Shown in pieces: positions 1 through 7,326 of a stretch of DNA of 64,000 nucleotides (position 1 is its first letter; the number at the start of each line of letters is the position of its first letter). Position numbers and translations under genes: made by a program. This stretch comes from Haloferax sulfurifontis ATCC BAA-897 (GTDB lineage: Archaea > Halobacteriota > Halobacteria > Halobacteriales > Haloferacaceae). Location of the stretch: assembly GCF_000337835.1 (NCBI RefSeq), contig NZ_AOLM01000012.1, forward strand, positions 62,001 through 126,000. Direction: 5' to 3'. The notes under the pieces are model-generated. The model did not search any database and was not told the origin of the DNA. It saw nothing but the letters and a program-made list of their open reading frames with translations.

Positions 1-402
1 GAGACCCGTCGTGTTGACGTCGAACGCGATGGTCTCCGTCTCGTTCGGGTTCAGCGCCCAGCCGGTTCGGACGACCACGTCGCCTTCGAGCCGGAACTCG
101 ACGCACTGAATCATCGGCACGTCGTTCGGGTTGGTGATGTCCGCCGACACCGTCACTTCCTCGCCGGGTTCGACGTCGGACGGGGCGGAGAGGTTGCTCA
201 CCCCGAACGACTCGTAGGTCCCGTTGCTCGGATACGTACAGTACTGCGTCTGTGTCTGCGTCTGCGTTTGTGTCTGTGTCTGGGTCGGTTGTTCTACCTG
301 TGCCTGCTGTGTGTCGACCGCCGCCAGTCCGGTCCCCGTCGCCGCCGCCGCGACGAGAGCGACGACGACGAGGACGCCGGCGATACGTGTTCGTGTGCTC
401 AT
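1..402 (-). CDS. secreted protein, N-terminal part (runs off the left edge)
   Basis: Reads from an ATG at 402 leftward to the edge without a stop, giving 134 codons. Residues 7-29 form a hydrophobic Sec-type signal sequence after a short basic start (MSTRTR). A mature N-terminus rich in Gln follows, with seven Thr-Gln dipeptides in a row at about residues 39-52, encoded by a degenerate 6-bp repeat. The rest looks like a beta-sandwich of CARDB/NEW3 type (valine-rich strands, an NPNE-type turn near the end), common in haloarchaeal surface proteins. The C-terminus, where a PGF-CTERM anchor might be expected, lies outside the window. Function unknown. Confidence 0.75.
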   Translation of the reverse strand, partial: MSTRTRIAGVLVVVALVAAAATGTGLAAVDTQQAQVEQPTQTQTQTQTQTQTQYCTYPSNGTYESFGVSNLSAPSDVEPGEEVTVSADITNPNDVPMIQCVEFRLEGDVVVRTGWALNPNETETIAFDVNTTGL

Positions 403-902
403 GTATCTGCAATGACAATCTACCGACGCCGCCGGCAAAAGGTGACGAGATAGTTTCAATAGTTTCGCGCGCGGGCTGTCAGTTTACCTGACGGTGTAGA
501 CGGTTATTCTGTCTCTGATTCCGATACTGGTGGCCTCTTGACCGATTTTCTCGCAACAGTTCACGACACACGACATTTCACGCGAGACGCTATTCCTTAA
601 CTGTCAGAAAAGCGAGTAAGTCGCCGAAGCTAACGGGGTAGTCTCTCGTTTATTCGAACGTCTTGACAGTTTGAGTGACGGGAGCGACTGAGCGTTTCGA
701 AACCGGGACGGTGTCCCGTCGGCGACGGTCTCGGGAACCGCCCCGAACCCCCATTCCAGACTTCCCACTCGGGTATCGATTAGCTCCTGACGTTGAGTAG
801 TGCGAATCACAATCGGTATTGGCGTGACATTCGGGCCCGAATATGAGGAATCACACTCACAATATCCAAAACTTCTTGTACCCGTGTCGTATTTGGTCGT
901 GT
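403..902. other. 500-bp intergenic region without a convincing gene
   Basis: Lies between two divergently transcribed genes. It is AT-richer than its surroundings, as expected for back-to-back promoters. A short perfect hairpin (CGGGAC, 3-base loop, GTCCCG) sits at 704-718. Longer frames cross the region in several phases but lack a plausible start and haloarchaeal amino acid composition. A TATA-like run (caatatcc, about 861-869) could serve the gene starting at 903. Confidence 0.5.
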
Positions 903-1052
903 ATGAGCGAATCCAACGAGAATTCGCGGATTGCACCGTACACGGAGTACTCGCGCACCCGTTCTCGGTGCCCTCGATGCGGGACCACGGTCCCGACGGA
1001 GGCGGTCGGCGACGCGCTGTGTGCGAGTTGCAAGACGGACGTCTCCATCTGA
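903..1052 (+). CDS. 49-aa zinc-finger protein with two CxxC motifs
   Basis: An ATG at 903 opens a 49-residue protein with Cys23-x2-Cys26 (CPRC) and Cys40-x2-Cys43 (CASC), the spacing of a single treble-clef or rubredoxin-like zinc site. The flexible Ser/Arg-rich N-terminus has no other feature. The stop codon overlaps the start of the next gene (TGATG), so the two are translationally coupled. Small CxxC proteins of this kind are abundant in haloarchaea and some affect growth or biofilm; the role of this one is not known. A frame open further upstream (from 843) has no haloarchaeal character, so I chose 903. Confidence 0.7.
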   Translation: MSESNENSRIAPYTEYSRTRSRCPRCGTTVPTEAVGDALCASCKTDVSI

Positions 1053-1240
1053 TGAGTACGGCCGCACCCCACAGTTCCGGCGAACTGGCGGACGCACCCG
1101 TGTTCGACCTCGAATGCATCTACGACGACCCGGAGAACCCGACCGAACTGACGGTCTTCTCCCCGAAGTCGGAGGAGTTGACCACCTCGTGGATTACGGT
1201 CGACCGCGGGAGCGCCGTCTCGCTGGACGATATCGCGTAG
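1052..1240 (+). CDS. 62-aa acidic haloarchaeal protein (possibly DUF7511)
   Basis: Starts at an ATG that shares one base with the stop of the zinc-finger gene. The 62-residue product is acidic, with a conserved-looking core of beta strands (LTVFSPKSEELTTSWITVD). It resembles a small haloarchaeal family I know as DUF7511, but I could not test this. No membrane segment or signal. The tight coupling with the 49-aa zinc-finger protein suggests that the two act together. Function unknown. Confidence 0.7.
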   Translation: MSTAAPHSSGELADAPVFDLECIYDDPENPTELTVFSPKSEELTTSWITVDRGSAVSLDDIA

Positions 1241-1322
1241 GGGGTCGGGGCGGAGTTGTTGGTTTTTGATGTTTGTCGAGTAAGTCGTCTAATCAGGGTG
1301 CTTGAGAGTTTCGTACCACGCT

Positions 1323-2450
1323 TCAAACGTCATTAGGAAACACTTCGTTGAGAACCTGATTTCTATAGTTCTGATTGACTGCCGCTTGATAGACAAGTGG
1401 TTGATGAGAACTTTGATGGATAGAGCCAGAGGCTCTTTGAGCCTCACATATTGCGGCTTTCATCCACTCTCGGCGGAAAGTTGGGGTCAACATACGCTCA
1501 GGAGTTCCTTCGTATTCCACCCAATGGGGTGTCTTCTCTTCATCTTCTCCAGTGTTAGCTGAAAAATCAAGGTATCCATCTGCTTTTTCAATCAACTCAT
1601 CGAGGTTCTCGGTCTCCTCTCCGATAATGAATCCAGTCTTGGCTTTCCCTGTAAAGAAGGCACCTAATACCATACGTCGGTTAATAGAGATACTGATTCG
1701 TTTCTTTTGAGGGATTGCTGTGACCAACTCCGAATCATCCTCAGTTAGTCCCGTAGCGGCTATCAAGTCGCTCAGAAGATCGAAGAAGGAATCAGCCCAC
1801 TCCCGGCTTGGAGCCAATTGAACGCGATTCACTAGCGCTCTGTGTCCGTCGTCATCCACTTCTATGCTTCCCGCTATTGGTGGTTCAGTATCTTGTACGA
1901 AACTCGCGTTTACCCTTGGAGCATCAGAAGTAAGGGATGTAGGCCGTGAGTGGGTTGAAGAGCCAGACGGCGATGTATGGATAAGTTCATCAAGTTCTTC
2001 GAGGTCAACAGGGCTACTTTCAGACCAAAGCCGAGTGAACCATTCACGAAGCTCCTTGATTTTTGCTTCTTCGTTGAACTCAACACCCATCTCCGTTCGA
2101 CCGACTACGCCTTTCTCCGTGAGGTTCGCTGAGCCAAGGACTGCCGAATCATCTGAGAGAACTACTTTCGCGTGAATATGACGGAAATGGTGAACCCGGT
2201 CTTGATGCTCTTCGATGAACTTGCATATCTCTTCCCGTGATTCTCCGTGAAACGCCCCAACCCACGCCACTACATCGGTGATGATTCGCCAATTATCTAC
2301 GTCCCTGAGGATGCTTTTCACGTAAGTCGGGCTAATGTACGGACAGACAATTTTCGCCTCTTCAGAATCTGCCGTCTCCCTGATTGCCCTATCAAACGGC
2401 GATTCTCCCCGATTGTAACCCTCTTCTGTGTGATAGAGTAATCTACTCAT
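1323..2450 (-). CDS. phospholipase D-fold protein with one HKD motif
   Basis: 375 residues from an ATG at 2450. The N-terminal half has a single HxK(x4)D motif (His93, Lys95, Asp100) followed by GSANLTEKG, the signature of the PLD superfamily, which includes nucleases that dimerise to build the active site from two HKD motifs. Residues about 135-180 are a Ser/Pro-rich linker; residues about 185-375 form a second domain I do not recognise, with a NRRMVLGAFFTGK segment. Codon use is clearly AT-richer than in neighbours and less biased to acidic residues, which suggests recent transfer. It stands alone beside a tRNA gene. A nuclease or defence role is plausible, but this is inference. Confidence 0.8.
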   Translation of the reverse strand: MSRLLYHTEEGYNRGESPFDRAIRETADSEEAKIVCPYISPTYVKSILRDVDNWRIITDVVAWVGAFHGESREEICKFIEEHQDRVHHFRHIHAKVVLSDDSAVLGSANLTEKGVVGRTEMGVEFNEEAKIKELREWFTRLWSESSPVDLEELDELIHTSPSGSSTHSRPTSLTSDAPRVNASFVQDTEPPIAGSIEVDDDGHRALVNRVQLAPSREWADSFFDLLSDLIAATGLTEDDSELVTAIPQKKRISISINRRMVLGAFFTGKAKTGFIIGEETENLDELIEKADGYLDFSANTGEDEEKTPHWVEYEGTPERMLTPTFRREWMKAAICEAQRASGSIHQSSHQPLVYQAAVNQNYRNQVLNEVFPNDV

Positions 2451-2605
2451 TGATCAACGACAGATACTGAGCCCTCAAAAATCACAGAGACAGGAAGAGA
2501 CCACTCAAGTCTCTAAATGAAGCTGAATTCATGCAACGCTCCTACTACCATCTATGACGCACCAACTGCAGTCTGATTATTAGGAACCATAATAGATTAG
2601 AATAG

Positions 2606-2628
2606 GGGTTGGAGCGGATTCGAACCGC
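2606..2628 (-). repeat. partial copy of the tRNA-Val 3' end (candidate attachment site)
   Basis: These 23 bases match the 3' end of the tRNA-Val gene at 2730-2752 (acceptor strand, T arm and T loop) with a single mismatch (A for G at 2613), in the same orientation. Beyond 2628 the match ends. A fragment of a tRNA 3' end lying downstream of the intact gene is the classic scar of integrase-mediated insertion. The intact gene and the fragment are only about 100 bp apart, and no integrase gene is visible between them. Confidence 0.75.
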
Positions 2629-2728
2629 GGTCGCTCACGCCGTTCGCTCCCTGCTTTGAATCCGCCGTCACCACTTTCGATTCCACGGACTCCTCGCTGT
2701 CGCTCGTCGTTGCGAGGAATCAGAAAAT

Positions 2729-2803
2729 GGGTTGGGGCGGATTCGAACCGCCGGCCTGCTCCGTGTGAAGGAGCCGTCATAACCTGGCTAGACCACCAAC
2801 CCG
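2729..2803 (-). tRNA. tRNA-Val (anticodon CAC)
   Basis: A 75-base cloverleaf. The acceptor stem pairs GGGTTGG (2803-2797) with CCAACCC (2736-2730), followed by discriminator A at 2729. The anticodon stem GCTCC/GGAGC encloses the loop TTCACAC, giving anticodon CAC for GTG codons. The T arm is GGCGG-TTCGAAT-CCGCC. CCA is not encoded, as is usual in haloarchaea. No intron. It strongly resembles the tRNA-Val(GAC) at the right end of the window. Confidence 0.96.
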
Positions 2804-2875
2804 GCTACGACTCTGATTTCCCGCGCCGCCAATTAAGACTTACGTTGTGCCCCGATTCGGGGGGCGCGAACACGC

Positions 2876-3127
2876 CTACTCGGGTCGCCGCACGCGACGG
2901 CGAACCCGCCCGGCGGCCCGGCGACTCCGCGTCGCCGCCCGGCGCGCGCCGTACTCGACGCGCTCCCGTCGCGTCTGCGGCGTCGGCTCCGGTTCGTCCT
3001 CGACCTCGCGCCCGAGCGCCGCCATGAGGCGGCGACGGAGCGGTGCCGTCTCCTCGTCGAGTCCCGCGTACAGGTGCTCGAACCCCCGTCGGAAGTAGTA
3101 CCGCGCGTCGGTGAAATGTCGGTTCAT
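2876..3127 (-). CDS. 83-aa basic haloarchaeal protein (possibly DUF7553)
   Basis: ATG at 3127, 83 residues. The N-terminal half is helical with aromatic residues (HFTDARYYFRRGFEHL) and the C-terminal 40 residues are rich in Arg, giving a basic tail unusual for this proteome. It resembles the haloarchaeal DUF7553 family from memory. No signal peptide or membrane segment. The arginine-rich tail could bind nucleic acid, but that is a guess. A TTAGG/CCTAA palindrome lies about 100 bp upstream at 3220-3233, and a weak TATA element (plus-strand cggttatg) sits about 30 bp upstream of the start. Confidence 0.7.
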   Translation of the reverse strand: MNRHFTDARYYFRRGFEHLYAGLDEETAPLRRRLMAALGREVEDEPEPTPQTRRERVEYGARRAATRSRRAAGRVRRRVRRPE

Positions 3128-3219
3128 ACCTCCGGATAGTCCCGCGGACGAGAAAACGGTTATGTCGCGCGGTACCGAGTGTCACATGTCTGAGAAAGAG
3201 CGATACACTTTAGTAATTC

Positions 3220-3233
3220 TTAGGCATACCTAA
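3220..3233. promoter_or_regulatory. palindrome TTAGG-N4-CCTAA, candidate DtxR-type operator
   Basis: Perfect 5-bp arms around CATA, in AT-rich intergenic DNA. Operators of DtxR/IdeR/MntR-family metalloregulators in archaea and bacteria have TTAGG...CCTAA half-sites, so a metal-responsive repressor is the likely binder. The nearest gene in the right direction is the 83-aa gene on the minus strand. A related palindrome (TTAGAC-TC-GTCTAA) precedes znuA at 4266. Confidence 0.5.
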
Positions 3234-3373
3234 AACTGGGAACGCAGGCCACACTTGGTGGTCGGTCCCAGCGTCTGGCCCCATCCGGGACGGCGATACC
3301 GTGGGCACGATTCGTCCGTCCTGGTCCCACTATCCTCGCGAGCGACCGCGTCGACCCCGGCGGGCGCTCGGAG

Positions 3374-3907
3374 TCAGTACGTCGGCGACTCCTCGGGCAC
3401 GCCGTCGCGTTTGTTGACCAGTCGCGCGAAGACGAAAAGCGCGTCCGAGAGGCGGTTGAGATACGCGACGACCTCCTCGTTGACGGGTTCTTCCGCCGCG
3501 AGCGAGACGACGCGGCGCTCGGCCCGCCGGGACACCGCGCGGGCGTGGTGGAGTTTGGCCCCCGTCTCGCTCCCGCCGGGGAGGATAAACGACGTGAGCG
3601 GGTCGAGTTCCTCGTCGGCCTCGTCAATCCACGCTTCGAGTTCGTCCACGTGGTCGGCGGCTATCTGGGGGTCGTCCTCGTCGGGGCCGGGGTTGGCGAG
3701 GTCGGCCTGCACGATGTGGAGATGGTTCTGGACGGCTTCGAGCACGTCGTCCACGTCGTCGTGGCCGGTCGGGCGAACGGTTCCGATGAGCGCGTTCACC
3801 TCGTCGACCGTCCCGTAGGCCTCGATGCGGTGGCTCGTCTTCGACACGCGGGTCATGTCCCGCAGGTCGGTCATTCCCTCGTCGCCGCGGCCGGTGTATA
3901 TCTTCAT
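3374..3907 (-). CDS. pduO: cob(I)alamin adenosyltransferase, PduO type
   Basis: 177 residues from an ATG at 3907. Transfers the 5'-deoxyadenosyl group of ATP to cob(I)alamin, making adenosylcobalamin. The N-terminal YTGRGDEGMTDL motif is the ATP-binding signature of the family, followed by the RIEAYGTVDEVNA segment and, near the C-terminus, YLNRLSDALFVFAR; together they cover the family's usual length. Its start overlaps the stop of the upstream glutaredoxin gene (ATGA), so the two form one operon. The product's cofactor is needed by the class II ribonucleotide reductase encoded at 55880-58975. A cytoplasmic trimer is typical of the family. Confidence 0.93.
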   Translation of the reverse strand: MKIYTGRGDEGMTDLRDMTRVSKTSHRIEAYGTVDEVNALIGTVRPTGHDDVDDVLEAVQNHLHIVQADLANPGPDEDDPQIAADHVDELEAWIDEADEELDPLTSFILPGGSETGAKLHHARAVSRRAERRVVSLAAEEPVNEEVVAYLNRLSDALFVFARLVNKRDGVPEESPTY

Positions 3908-4143
3908 GCCAGCGTCTGGTCGACGTACCGGAGGATGTTCTCGCTCTCGGCCATCGTCACGCCGCGGTCGCCGTCGACGAGGACCGGAACGCCGCGCTGG
4001 CCGCTCACGCGCTTGACCTCGTTTCGGTCCGAGTGGAGCGCGTCGACCCACTGCGTCTCGTAGTCGACACCCGCCTCCGAGAGCGCGTCGTGGACCTTCT
4101 CGCAGTACGGACAACCGTCGAGCGCGTAGAGTTCGATTCCCAT
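3904..4143 (-). CDS. glutaredoxin / GST N-terminal domain protein
   Basis: 79 residues from an ATG at 4143. A compact thioredoxin-fold protein: redox motif CPYC at residues 11-14, cis-proline segment GVPVLVDGD at about 51-59, and a helix SENILRYVD near the C-terminus, as in the glutathione S-transferase N-terminal domain and glutaredoxin family. Haloarchaea use gamma-glutamylcysteine or other thiols instead of glutathione, so the physiological reductant is uncertain. Upstream in-frame codons lack haloarchaeal character, and the frame before 4143 crosses a likely promoter. It overlaps pduO by four bases and is probably co-transcribed with it, perhaps to keep cobalamin or a partner reduced. Confidence 0.85.
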   Translation of the reverse strand: MGIELYALDGCPYCEKVHDALSEAGVDYETQWVDALHSDRNEVKRVSGQRGVPVLVDGDRGVTMAESENILRYVDQTLA

Positions 4144-4265
4144 GTCGGGCCGTTGGGCGCGCCGGCCCAAAGAGATTTGCACGCCGGTGGGTCCGAGCGC
4201 CGCGCACTCCTGTTCAGCGGCATCGTCGTCGGTGCCCCGTGAGCCGTTGCGGCTCGCCACTTGTT

Positions 4266-4310
4266 TTAGACTCGTCTAATTTAAAACTTAGAGCAACAAA
4301 TCTATATAAT
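4266..4310 (+). promoter_or_regulatory. znuA promoter with palindromic operator
   Basis: A 14-bp palindrome TTAGAC-TC-GTCTAA occupies 4266-4279. A TATA element (tctatataat, 4301-4310) lies about 28 bp before the znuA start codon at 4335, implying a leaderless or nearly leaderless transcript. The operator sits just upstream of the TATA/BRE, where a bound metalloregulator could block TBP/TFB or act with them. The core shares TTAG-N6-CTAA with the palindrome at 3220. Confidence 0.6.
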
Positions 4311-4334
4311 GCGTTGTCTCTATCTAGAATAGTA

Positions 4335-5441
4335 ATGAACGCGAATCCAGATTCGGCCGGTACCAAACTCTCTCGGCGGTCGGTCGTCGCGGCCGGTTCC
4401 GGTCTGTTGACGGCCGGGCTCGCCGGTTGTCTCGGCGGTGGCGGCGGAGCGGGAGGCGGAACCGACGGCTCGAACACCGGCTCGAACGACGCCTCCGGCG
4501 GGTCCGAGTCGGAAGGCGGCCCCGTCGTGGTCGCCTCGTTCTTCAGTTTCTACGACTTCGCGCGGGAGGTCGCGGCCGACACCCCGGTGACCCTGAAGAA
4601 CCTCATCCCGACCGGGCTTCACGGTCACGGCTGGGAACCCGATGCGAGCGTCACGCGGGACATCATCGAGGCCGACGCGTTCGTCCACGTCGGAGAGGAC
4701 TTCCAGCCGTGGGCCGACCGCGCCATCCAGACGCTGAAGGACGACGGCGTGGACACCCAACTCATCAACGTCCGCGAGGGCGTCGAACTCGTGGAACTCG
4801 CCGCGAGCCTCGACCGCGACGAGGAGGGCGTCGGCGAGGGCCGCGGGAAGGACCCCCACTTCTGGCTCGACCCGCGGCGCGCCAAGACCGCCGTGGACAA
4901 CATCACGGAGGGGCTGGTCGAACTCGCCCCCGGGCACGAGGAGACGTTCCGCGACAACGCCGACGCGTACAAAACCGACGTGCTCGACCGCATCGACCGG
5001 GACTATCAGGACATCTTCGACCGGGCGTCGCGCAAGGTCGTCCAGTTGGCGGCCCACAACGCCTTCCAGTACATCGGCGTCCGCTACGGCGTCGAGATGC
5101 GCCCGCTCGTCGTCAACCTCGCCGCCAGCGGCGACGTGAAGCCCTCGGACATCACCGAGGCCAAGCGCGTCATCGAGGACAACGACATCAGGTACATCGG
5201 CGCGGGCGTCTTCGAGACGCGCCGCCCCGCGAAACAGCTCATCGCCGAGACGCCCGTCGAGGCGTACTTCCCCGTCACCCCGTACGCGGGCGTCCGCGAG
5301 GACTGGGTGGAAAACGACTGGGGCTACGAGGAAATCGCCGACAACATCAACATGCCGACGTTCGAGGTCGTCCTCGGCAACAAGTCGCCCGAGGAAGTCG
5401 GCTACGACGGCTGGGCCGACGAATGGAGGAACTTCGAATGA
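4335..5441 (+). CDS. znuA: metal ABC transporter substrate-binding lipoprotein (ZnuA/TroA family)
   Basis: 368 residues from an ATG at 4335, about 28 bp after a TATA box. The N-terminus carries a twin-arginine signal (LSRRSVVAAG, Arg14-Arg15) and a lipobox LAGC with Cys32, so it is exported folded and lipid-anchored. A Gly/Ser/Asp-rich linker follows. The metal-binding lobe motifs of cluster A-I proteins are present: LHGHGWEPD, DPHFWLDP, and a late HNAFQY segment with the third histidine. It captures Zn2+ or Mn2+ outside the cell and passes it to the membrane permease. The stop overlaps the start of the ATPase gene. Which metal is carried cannot be read from sequence; the operator suggests a metal-responsive repressor. 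Confidence 0.93.
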   Translation: MNANPDSAGTKLSRRSVVAAGSGLLTAGLAGCLGGGGGAGGGTDGSNTGSNDASGGSESEGGPVVVASFFSFYDFAREVAADTPVTLKNLIPTGLHGHGWEPDASVTRDIIEADAFVHVGEDFQPWADRAIQTLKDDGVDTQLINVREGVELVELAASLDRDEEGVGEGRGKDPHFWLDPRRAKTAVDNITEGLVELAPGHEETFRDNADAYKTDVLDRIDRDYQDIFDRASRKVVQLAAHNAFQYIGVRYGVEMRPLVVNLAASGDVKPSDITEAKRVIEDNDIRYIGAGVFETRRPAKQLIAETPVEAYFPVTPYAGVREDWVENDWGYEEIADNINMPTFEVVLGNKSPEEVGYDGWADEWRNFE

Positions 5442-6280
5442 GCGTCTTCCGTAATGGCCAGTCCGCCGAGTCAGCTGAGTCCGCCGACACCGGCGTCGCC
5501 GCCGCCGCCGCCGATGACGGCCGCGGCTCGTCCGACCCCCTCGTCGAACTCGCGGACGTCGAGTTCGGCTACACCGCGACGCCCGTCGTGGAGGACATCT
5601 CGCTCCGCATCGACCCCGGCGAGTACGTCGCCATCGTCGGGCCGAACGGCTCCGGCAAGTCGACGCTGATGAAGCTCATCCTCGGCCTGCTCCGTCCCGA
5701 CGAGGGGTCTGCACGGCTGTTCGGCGAGCCCTCCCACGCCTTCGACGACGGGGCGCGCATCGGATACGTCGCCCAGCACGCCAGCGCCTCCAAGGAGATG
5801 CCCATCACCGTCCGCGAGGTCGTGAAGATGGGTCGGTTCCCCCACGTCGGCTTCGGCCGACTCTCCGCCGAGGACCACCGCATCGTCGACGAGGCGCTCG
5901 CCACGGTCGGGATGTCCGAGTTCGCCGACCGCCGGGTGACGAAGCTCTCGGGCGGCCAGCGCCAGCGCGCCTTCATCGCCCGCGCGCTCGCCGGCGAGGC
6001 CGACCTGCTCGTCTTGGACGAGCCGACCGTCGGCGTCGACGCCGAGTCGGTCGACGCCTTCTACGACCTGCTCGAAGCGCTCAACGACGAGGGCATCACG
6101 GTTCTCCTCATCGAACACGACCTCGGCGCGGTCACCGACCACGCCCGGCGCGTCGTCTGTCTCAACCGCGAGGTCTACTTCGACGGCCCGACCGACGAGT
6201 TCGTCGAGAGCGACGCGCTCGCGCGGGCGTTCGGCACGGCGGCCTCCTTCGCGGGCGGTTCGGGCGGTGGTCGCGCGTGA
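5438..6280 (+). CDS. znuC: metal ABC transporter ATP-binding protein
   Basis: 280 residues; its ATG overlaps the znuA stop (ATGA). The first 34 residues are a low-complexity Ser/Ala/Asp extension not usual in the family. Then comes a standard ABC ATPase: Walker A GPNGSGKST (about 68-76), signature LSGGQRQR, Walker B LLVLDEPTVGVD, and the switch histidine in LLIEHDLG. It powers import of the divalent metal bound by ZnuA. It overlaps the permease gene by four bases (GTGA), so znuACB is one tightly coupled operon. Confidence 0.93.
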   Translation: MSVFRNGQSAESAESADTGVAAAAADDGRGSSDPLVELADVEFGYTATPVVEDISLRIDPGEYVAIVGPNGSGKSTLMKLILGLLRPDEGSARLFGEPSHAFDDGARIGYVAQHASASKEMPITVREVVKMGRFPHVGFGRLSAEDHRIVDEALATVGMSEFADRRVTKLSGGQRQRAFIARALAGEADLLVLDEPTVGVDAESVDAFYDLLEALNDEGITVLLIEHDLGAVTDHARRVVCLNREVYFDGPTDEFVESDALARAFGTAASFAGGSGGGRA

Positions 6281-7275
6281 TTCCCCTCGAACTGTTGGTC
6301 GCGCTCCAAGCGGGGCCGTTAGACGCCGTCCTCGCGCCGTTCTACTGGGTCCTCGCGCTGTGGTCCGACCTGCTTTTCGCCGTCGGCGACGCGACCGGGC
6401 TCGGCTTCCTCGACTACCGGTTCATGCACCGCGCCATCCTCGTCGGCCTCTGCATCGGCGTGATGGCCCCGCTCATCGGGACGTTCCTCGTCCACCGCCA
6501 GCTCGCGCTCATCGGCGACGCGCTCGCCCACACCGCCTTCGCCGGGGTCGCCGTCGGCCTCTTTCTCAACGGCGTGTTCAGCCTCGGCGTCTCGCCGTAT
6601 CTGACCGCCGTCGTCGTCGCCGTCATCGCGGCGCTCCTCATCGAACTCATCTCCGAGGCGACCGACGCCTACAACGACGTGTCGATGGCAATCGTGCTCT
6701 CGACCGGGTTCGCGCTGGGGACCGTCCTCATCAGCCTCAACGCGGGCGGCCTCGCGGTCGGAATCAACCAGTACCTCTTCGGCAACCTCTCGACCGTCTC
6801 GGCGGAGAACGCCGCCATCCTGCTCGTGCTGTTCGCCGTCATCGTCGGCACCGTCGCGCTCACGCGCAACCAACTGCTCTACGTGACGTTCGACGAGACG
6901 GCCGCCGCCGTCTCGGGCATCTCGGTCACGTGGTACAACCGCGTGATGGTCATGCTGACCGCGCTGGTCGTCGTCGGCGCGATGCAGATCATGGGCGTCA
7001 TCCTCGTCGCCGCCATGCTCGTCGTCCCCGTCGCGGGCGCGGCGCAGGTCTCCCGAAGCTTCTCGGAGTCGCTTTTGGTCTCCGTCGTGCTCGCCGAACT
7101 CGCCGTCCTCCTCGGCATCGGCGCGTCCTACTACGGCGAGGCGACCGCCGGCGGCGTCATCGTTCTCGTCGCGGTCGGCATCTACGTGGTCTCCGTCGCT
7201 ATCGGGAAAGTGCAGGCGCGCGCCGGAGAGGACGCGGCCGCAGAACTGGGGAGCATCGAGTCTTCCGACCCGTAA
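6277..7275 (+). CDS. znuB: metal ABC transporter permease
   Basis: 332 residues from a GTG at 6277 that overlaps the stop of the ATPase gene. A polytopic membrane protein with about eight or nine hydrophobic segments of the ABC-3 family. It has the family's conserved cytoplasmic loop GDALAHTAFAGVAVG, which contacts the ATPase, and the GVILVAAMLVVPVAGA helix. The first 60 residues, including an extra hydrophobic stretch, precede the usual start of the domain. It is the last gene of the operon and converges on the gene that ends at 7327. Confidence 0.93.
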   Translation: MIPLELLVALQAGPLDAVLAPFYWVLALWSDLLFAVGDATGLGFLDYRFMHRAILVGLCIGVMAPLIGTFLVHRQLALIGDALAHTAFAGVAVGLFLNGVFSLGVSPYLTAVVVAVIAALLIELISEATDAYNDVSMAIVLSTGFALGTVLISLNAGGLAVGINQYLFGNLSTVSAENAAILLVLFAVIVGTVALTRNQLLYVTFDETAAAVSGISVTWYNRVMVMLTALVVVGAMQIMGVILVAAMLVVPVAGAAQVSRSFSESLLVSVVLAELAVLLGIGASYYGEATAGGVIVLVAVGIYVVSVAIGKVQARAGEDAAAELGSIESSDP

Positions 7276-7326
7276 CGTCCCTCGCGCGTTTCGCCCCGTG
7301 TGTCTTCCCGGCGGTCCCGATGCGTT

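Noticed and set aside
235-290. Short direct repeats that might be taken for a CRISPR array
   Set aside because: The repeats are 6 bp, contiguous without spacers, and in frame inside a coding sequence.
3255-3818. 187-codon plus-strand frame opposite pduO
   Set aside because: Ser/Arg-rich antisense shadow of pduO.
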